Origin: an uncultured Clostridia bacterium
Lineage (GTDB): Bacteria > Bacillota > Clostridia > Oscillospirales > Ruminococcaceae
DNA length: 64,000 nucleotides
Direction of reading: 5' to 3'
Assembly (NCBI GenBank): GCA_947624375.1
Contig: CANQKD010000005.1
Location: 60,122-124,121 of the forward strand
Positions 63,114 through 64,000 of the stretch are shown one piece after another. The first letter of the stretch is position 1. The number at the start of each line of letters is the position of its first letter. Below the pieces are notes generated by a model. That model was not told the origin of the DNA, ran no database searches, and saw nothing but the letters and a program-made list of their open reading frames with translations. The translations under genes were made by a program, and so were the position numbers.

Positions 63114-63365
63114 TGTTAGAAATGATTTTCTGACGTTTGCGCAAATCCGTTATTTCTGCGGTTCAGATAGAAGCAAGAGGCAAGACGAGTATTTTGAAAA
63201 GTTTGAACAAAGCTATAAAAGCATTTTCTTGCCTCTTGCTTCTAGTTTTCTTGTTTCTAATAGGTGAGCCTCTCCTATGAAAAGACCTAAGCTTTCTTCC
63301 CTGCGCGCGCTTGCGTGCGCAATAGCATTGTTAAAAGTTTGCGCTTACGCGCAAGCCTGCGGAGC
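63114..63365. repeat. direct repeat, copy A
   Basis: It starts TGTTAGAAATGATTTTCTGA and ends GCCTGCGGAGC. It is almost identical to 63568-63818, the only clear change being CGCGCG versus CGTACG before CTTGCG. It includes an AAGCAAGAGGCAAG hairpin. Confidence 0.88.
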
Positions 63366-63567
63366 GCACACGTTGCCACACAATGCGCAATGCTATAGTC
63401 CCTGTCAAGAAAGGAAAAGTTTTCGGTCAAGCCTTTTTCAAAAGGCTTGTCAGGGTCGTAGCGTATGCGACATACGCCGGGTGAAACCCCCGTCGCCTGC
63501 GTTCGCTTGCGAACGCTACCGCAGTACGGCGAAAGCCCTACTAGAGGTTAGAGGTAAGATGTTAGAA

Positions 63568-63818
63568 GTTAGAAATGATTTTCTGACGTTTGCGCAAATC
63601 CGTTATTTCTGCGGTTCAGATAGAAGCAAGAGGCAAGACGAGTATTTTGAAAAGTTTGAACAAAGCTATAAAAGCATTTTCTTGCCTCTTGCTTCTAGTT
63701 TTCTTGTTTCTAATAGGTGAGCCTCTCCTATGAAAAGACCTAAGCTTTCTTCCCTGCGTACGCTTGCGTGCGCAATAGCATTGTTAAAAGTTTGCGCTTA
63801 CGCGCAAGCCTGCGGAGC
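63568..63818. repeat. direct repeat, copy B
   Basis: The second copy of 63114-63365, offset 454 bases. The near identity indicates a very recent duplication or ongoing gene conversion. Confidence 0.88.
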
Positions 63819-64000
63819 TGTTAAACGCTCACACTTAGATGCTCTCACAATCATATACCTATAAAACCCACCCTCCCACTTGCCGCCCCAAAGAGAGGCG
63901 GCTGGCAGAATATTCTTCCGGCAGCGTGGAGGAGCGGCGCGGAGTTTTTGGGGAGAAGCGGAGAATGTAGAGCAGTGAGCAGAGGTTGTGGGGCGCGGTC

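Larger units (their letters stand above)
62975..64000. repeat. mosaic intergenic region 10 (runs off the window)
   Basis: No supported gene. It contains GTCAAGAAACTAAAAG with a GACCTCTTTTTCAAAAGGGTC stem (62994-63040), a 252-base direct repeat (63114-63365 and 63568-63818), AAGCCTTTTTCAAAAGGCTT (63430-63449), a GTATGCGACATACG stem, a GCGCTTACGCGCAAGCCTGCGGAGC end module (about 63343-63365 and 63794-63818) and a 163-base block (63838-64000) matching 9117-9284. Confidence 0.8.

Noticed and set aside
8576..64000. Elements as IS copies or prophage remnants
   Set aside because: No transposase, integrase or phage gene, and no remnant of one, is visible in any of the elements.

Overview
The window looks like chromosome of an anaerobic Gram-positive clostridium, most likely a Ruminococcus-type member of the Oscillospiraceae. 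The evidence is pyruvate:ferredoxin oxidoreductase, pyruvate formate-lyase with its activase, rubrerythrin, reverse rubrerythrin and rubredoxin, ammonia-dependent AsnA, FabK-type fatty acid synthesis, T-box leaders and strong AGGAGG ribosome sites. The genus is inferred. I see no rRNA, tRNA, CRISPR, transposase or phage gene.

Layout. 1-4.4 kb: DUF2085 and zinc-ribbon genes, an XRE regulator, a flavodoxin, a GntR-ABC operon with a perfect inverted-repeat operator, and a compact type I toxin-antitoxin candidate. 4.4-8.6 kb: one giant PAS/degenerate-GGDEF/EAL/GAF protein. 9.7-15.4 kb: an asparagine block (AsnB-like protein without the glutaminase nucleophile, T-box-controlled AsnS, AsnA). 15.5-23.5 kb: SGNH-like lipoprotein, leuA, zapA, a U32 protein, dut, a lone class I fumarase alpha subunit and an amino-acid:sodium symporter. 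25-30.5 kb: paired bacterial PH-domain membrane proteins, an XRE regulator and two leucine-rich-repeat surface proteins. 30.6-39.9 kb: TrpB2 behind a Trp T-box, rubrerythrin, PFOR and an epimerase. 40.2-44.3 kb: a membrane pair resembling MBOAT and DHHW proteins without catalytic parts, a radical SAM protein and a lipoprotein. 46-50.7 kb: rubredoxin, reverse rubrerythrin, and a pflB-pflA-metallopeptidase operon. 52-58 kb: a phosphoribosyltransferase, PAP2, a heterodimeric ABC exporter and an NfeD-like protein. 58.7-63 kb: a PAS-SARP-like regulator divergent from acpP-fabK-fabD.

Two things stand out. First, about 10 kb (roughly 15%) is made of a modular non-coding repeat family filling the gaps between transcription units. 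Several copies have inverted ends. They are built from palindromes whose stem sequences differ between copies while the pairing is kept. Second, the promoter between the PAS-SARP-like regulator and acpP carries four GGAAC direct repeats at an exact 11-bp spacing, and the last heptamer ends 8 bp before the -10 box. This is the spacing known for SARP activator sites, and it suggests direct control of fatty-acid genes by the neighbouring sensor-regulator.

All calls come from reading the sequence. Function assignments are by recognised motifs and family knowledge, with no database search.
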